64,000 nt of DNA from the NCBI GenBank assembly GCA_037179385.1, contig CM074185.1, positions 7,435,371 through 7,499,370 on the forward strand, in the 5' to 3' direction. The position numbers and the translations under genes were made by a program. Positions 63,096-64,000 of the stretch are shown in pieces (within the stretch, counting starts at the first letter, position 1; every line of letters starts with the position of its first letter). This stretch comes from Holothuria scabra (lineage: Eukaryota; Echinodermata; Holothuroidea; Aspidochirotida; Holothuriidae). Under the pieces are notes generated by a model. The model was not told the DNA's origin. It did no database searches and saw only the letters and a list, made by a program, of their open reading frames with translations.

Positions 63096-64000
63096 TACAT
63101 ACGGTGACTAAAAGATATGAGCATTTTGTAAGGCATACTCCATATTACATGCAAGGTAACATTAACATCTGTATTGGATAGGTATAGCGATCACAGTTCC
63201 CAAGTTCAAAAACATTTAATTTGTTAGAAGGTTTAATCGTCTCGTTTTGTTTTAGATCAAAATGACAAGTTAAAAAAAAAACGTAACAGAAAACAGTCAA
63301 ATAAGAAAATTATACTTCCCAAGGCCTATATCAATTTGATATTGAATTTTGCAACGCTTTCCTACTCGAAAAGCCAGCATAGTAAGAGCTCGAAGCTTCT
63401 CCTTTTAAACCACTGATTTAAAAATATCAACTAATCAGAGCCCTGTATTATGGTATTCTCTTGCACGTCAAAAATTACTGATTGTAAACAAACGACGTCA
63501 TGTTTGTGAACTTCCCTCATACTACTTTGCAATGTGTGTTGGAATTATCGCTAATGGGGTATGTACGTTCTTACGTAGCTAGCCTCGTGTCGACATCCAG
63601 GCACGGTAACATAACTTTCGCACATAAACTTCGTAGTCTCTTCGAGCGCCATTTTGGGGCAAAATAACGTAATATATACTGGCCTATTTTAAAAAAAAAA
63701 TTGTGAATGTTTACGGTGTTATTACATTGATGTCGTTTTACTTTGCAGATAGCGGCAAAGTGTTGATTTGCGTAAAACTGACACCTTTAACCGTTAAGAA
63801 ATATTCAAGGATTATACTCGAGGTGGCATACCGTATTGATAATAAGATCGTATATACATGCAAGGCTCAGTTTACCTAGCATGCTGAACGTTACGGGCAC
63901 TGTCTTTGCGAGCTGGGCGGGGGTGATACAGTATGTCTTGCTATGTCTGCGTGAAACAGTGCGATGTGATTTTGAATCCGCCGTCAGATAGCTTGCTTTC
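63096..64000. other. Right-edge non-coding DNA with promoter-like motifs
   Basis: No coding region is recognised. GACGTCA (7 of 8 bases of a CRE) is at 63494-63500, and GCGCCATTTT, on the minus strand a YY1-like AAAATGGCGC, is at 63646-63655. CpG content rises in the last 500 bp. This would fit a promoter of a gene beyond the window, but the motifs are short and could be chance. Confidence 0.25.

Overview
The window looks like nuclear DNA of a marine invertebrate, probably a deuterostome and perhaps an echinoderm. The sequence is AT-rich and intron/intergenic in character, with long poly-G/C tracts, a CTAGGCCTA-rich stretch and a PHD-finger non-LTR retrotransposon. The phylum is inference. 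There is no prokaryotic gene organisation, no intact host protein gene and no tRNA or rRNA gene.

Layout. (1) 1-53302 is a head-to-tail macrosatellite: fourteen full units of 3578-3605 bp plus a shortened fifteenth that ends abruptly at 53302. The array runs off the left edge of the window. The units carry no convincing protein gene (reading frames of 60-99 codons only). Each unit has a strongly conserved block of about 1.5 kb holding an octamer ATGCAAAT, phased TGACGT half-sites, a TATATAA box and a relatively GC-rich stretch ending in a T-run. It also has a more variable part of about 2 kb. On the minus strand each full unit carries a segment that aligns without gaps to the 5' end of U2 spliceosomal snRNA (about 35 of 46 positions, compared with the human sequence recalled from memory). 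This makes the array look like a degenerate or repurposed U2-type snRNA tandem locus. Units fall into neighbouring subgroups: A = units 1-2, transitional unit 3, mosaic unit 4, B1 = units 5-10, B2 = units 11-15. This is the pattern expected from unequal crossing-over and gene conversion.

(2) 53303-55463 is single-copy, non-coding DNA with 13-14 nt poly-G tracts and decayed short repeats. (3) 55464-58743 is one nearly full-length but dead LINE: PHD finger, APE-type endonuclease, reverse transcriptase, C-terminal domain and a (GAA)5 tail. It is broken by two frameshifts, one nonsense codon and one small deletion with a frameshift. (4) 58744-64000 is non-coding DNA with a poly-G/poly-C hairpin, a 90-bp MITE-like element with a 7-bp target duplication, a TAGGCCTA-rich stretch, a possible hAT-like terminal hairpin, and a right edge with some promoter-like motifs.

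No set of genes working together as a pathway is visible. The best candidate for an undescribed element is the 3.6-kb array itself, with its conserved promoter-like block and U2-like segment.
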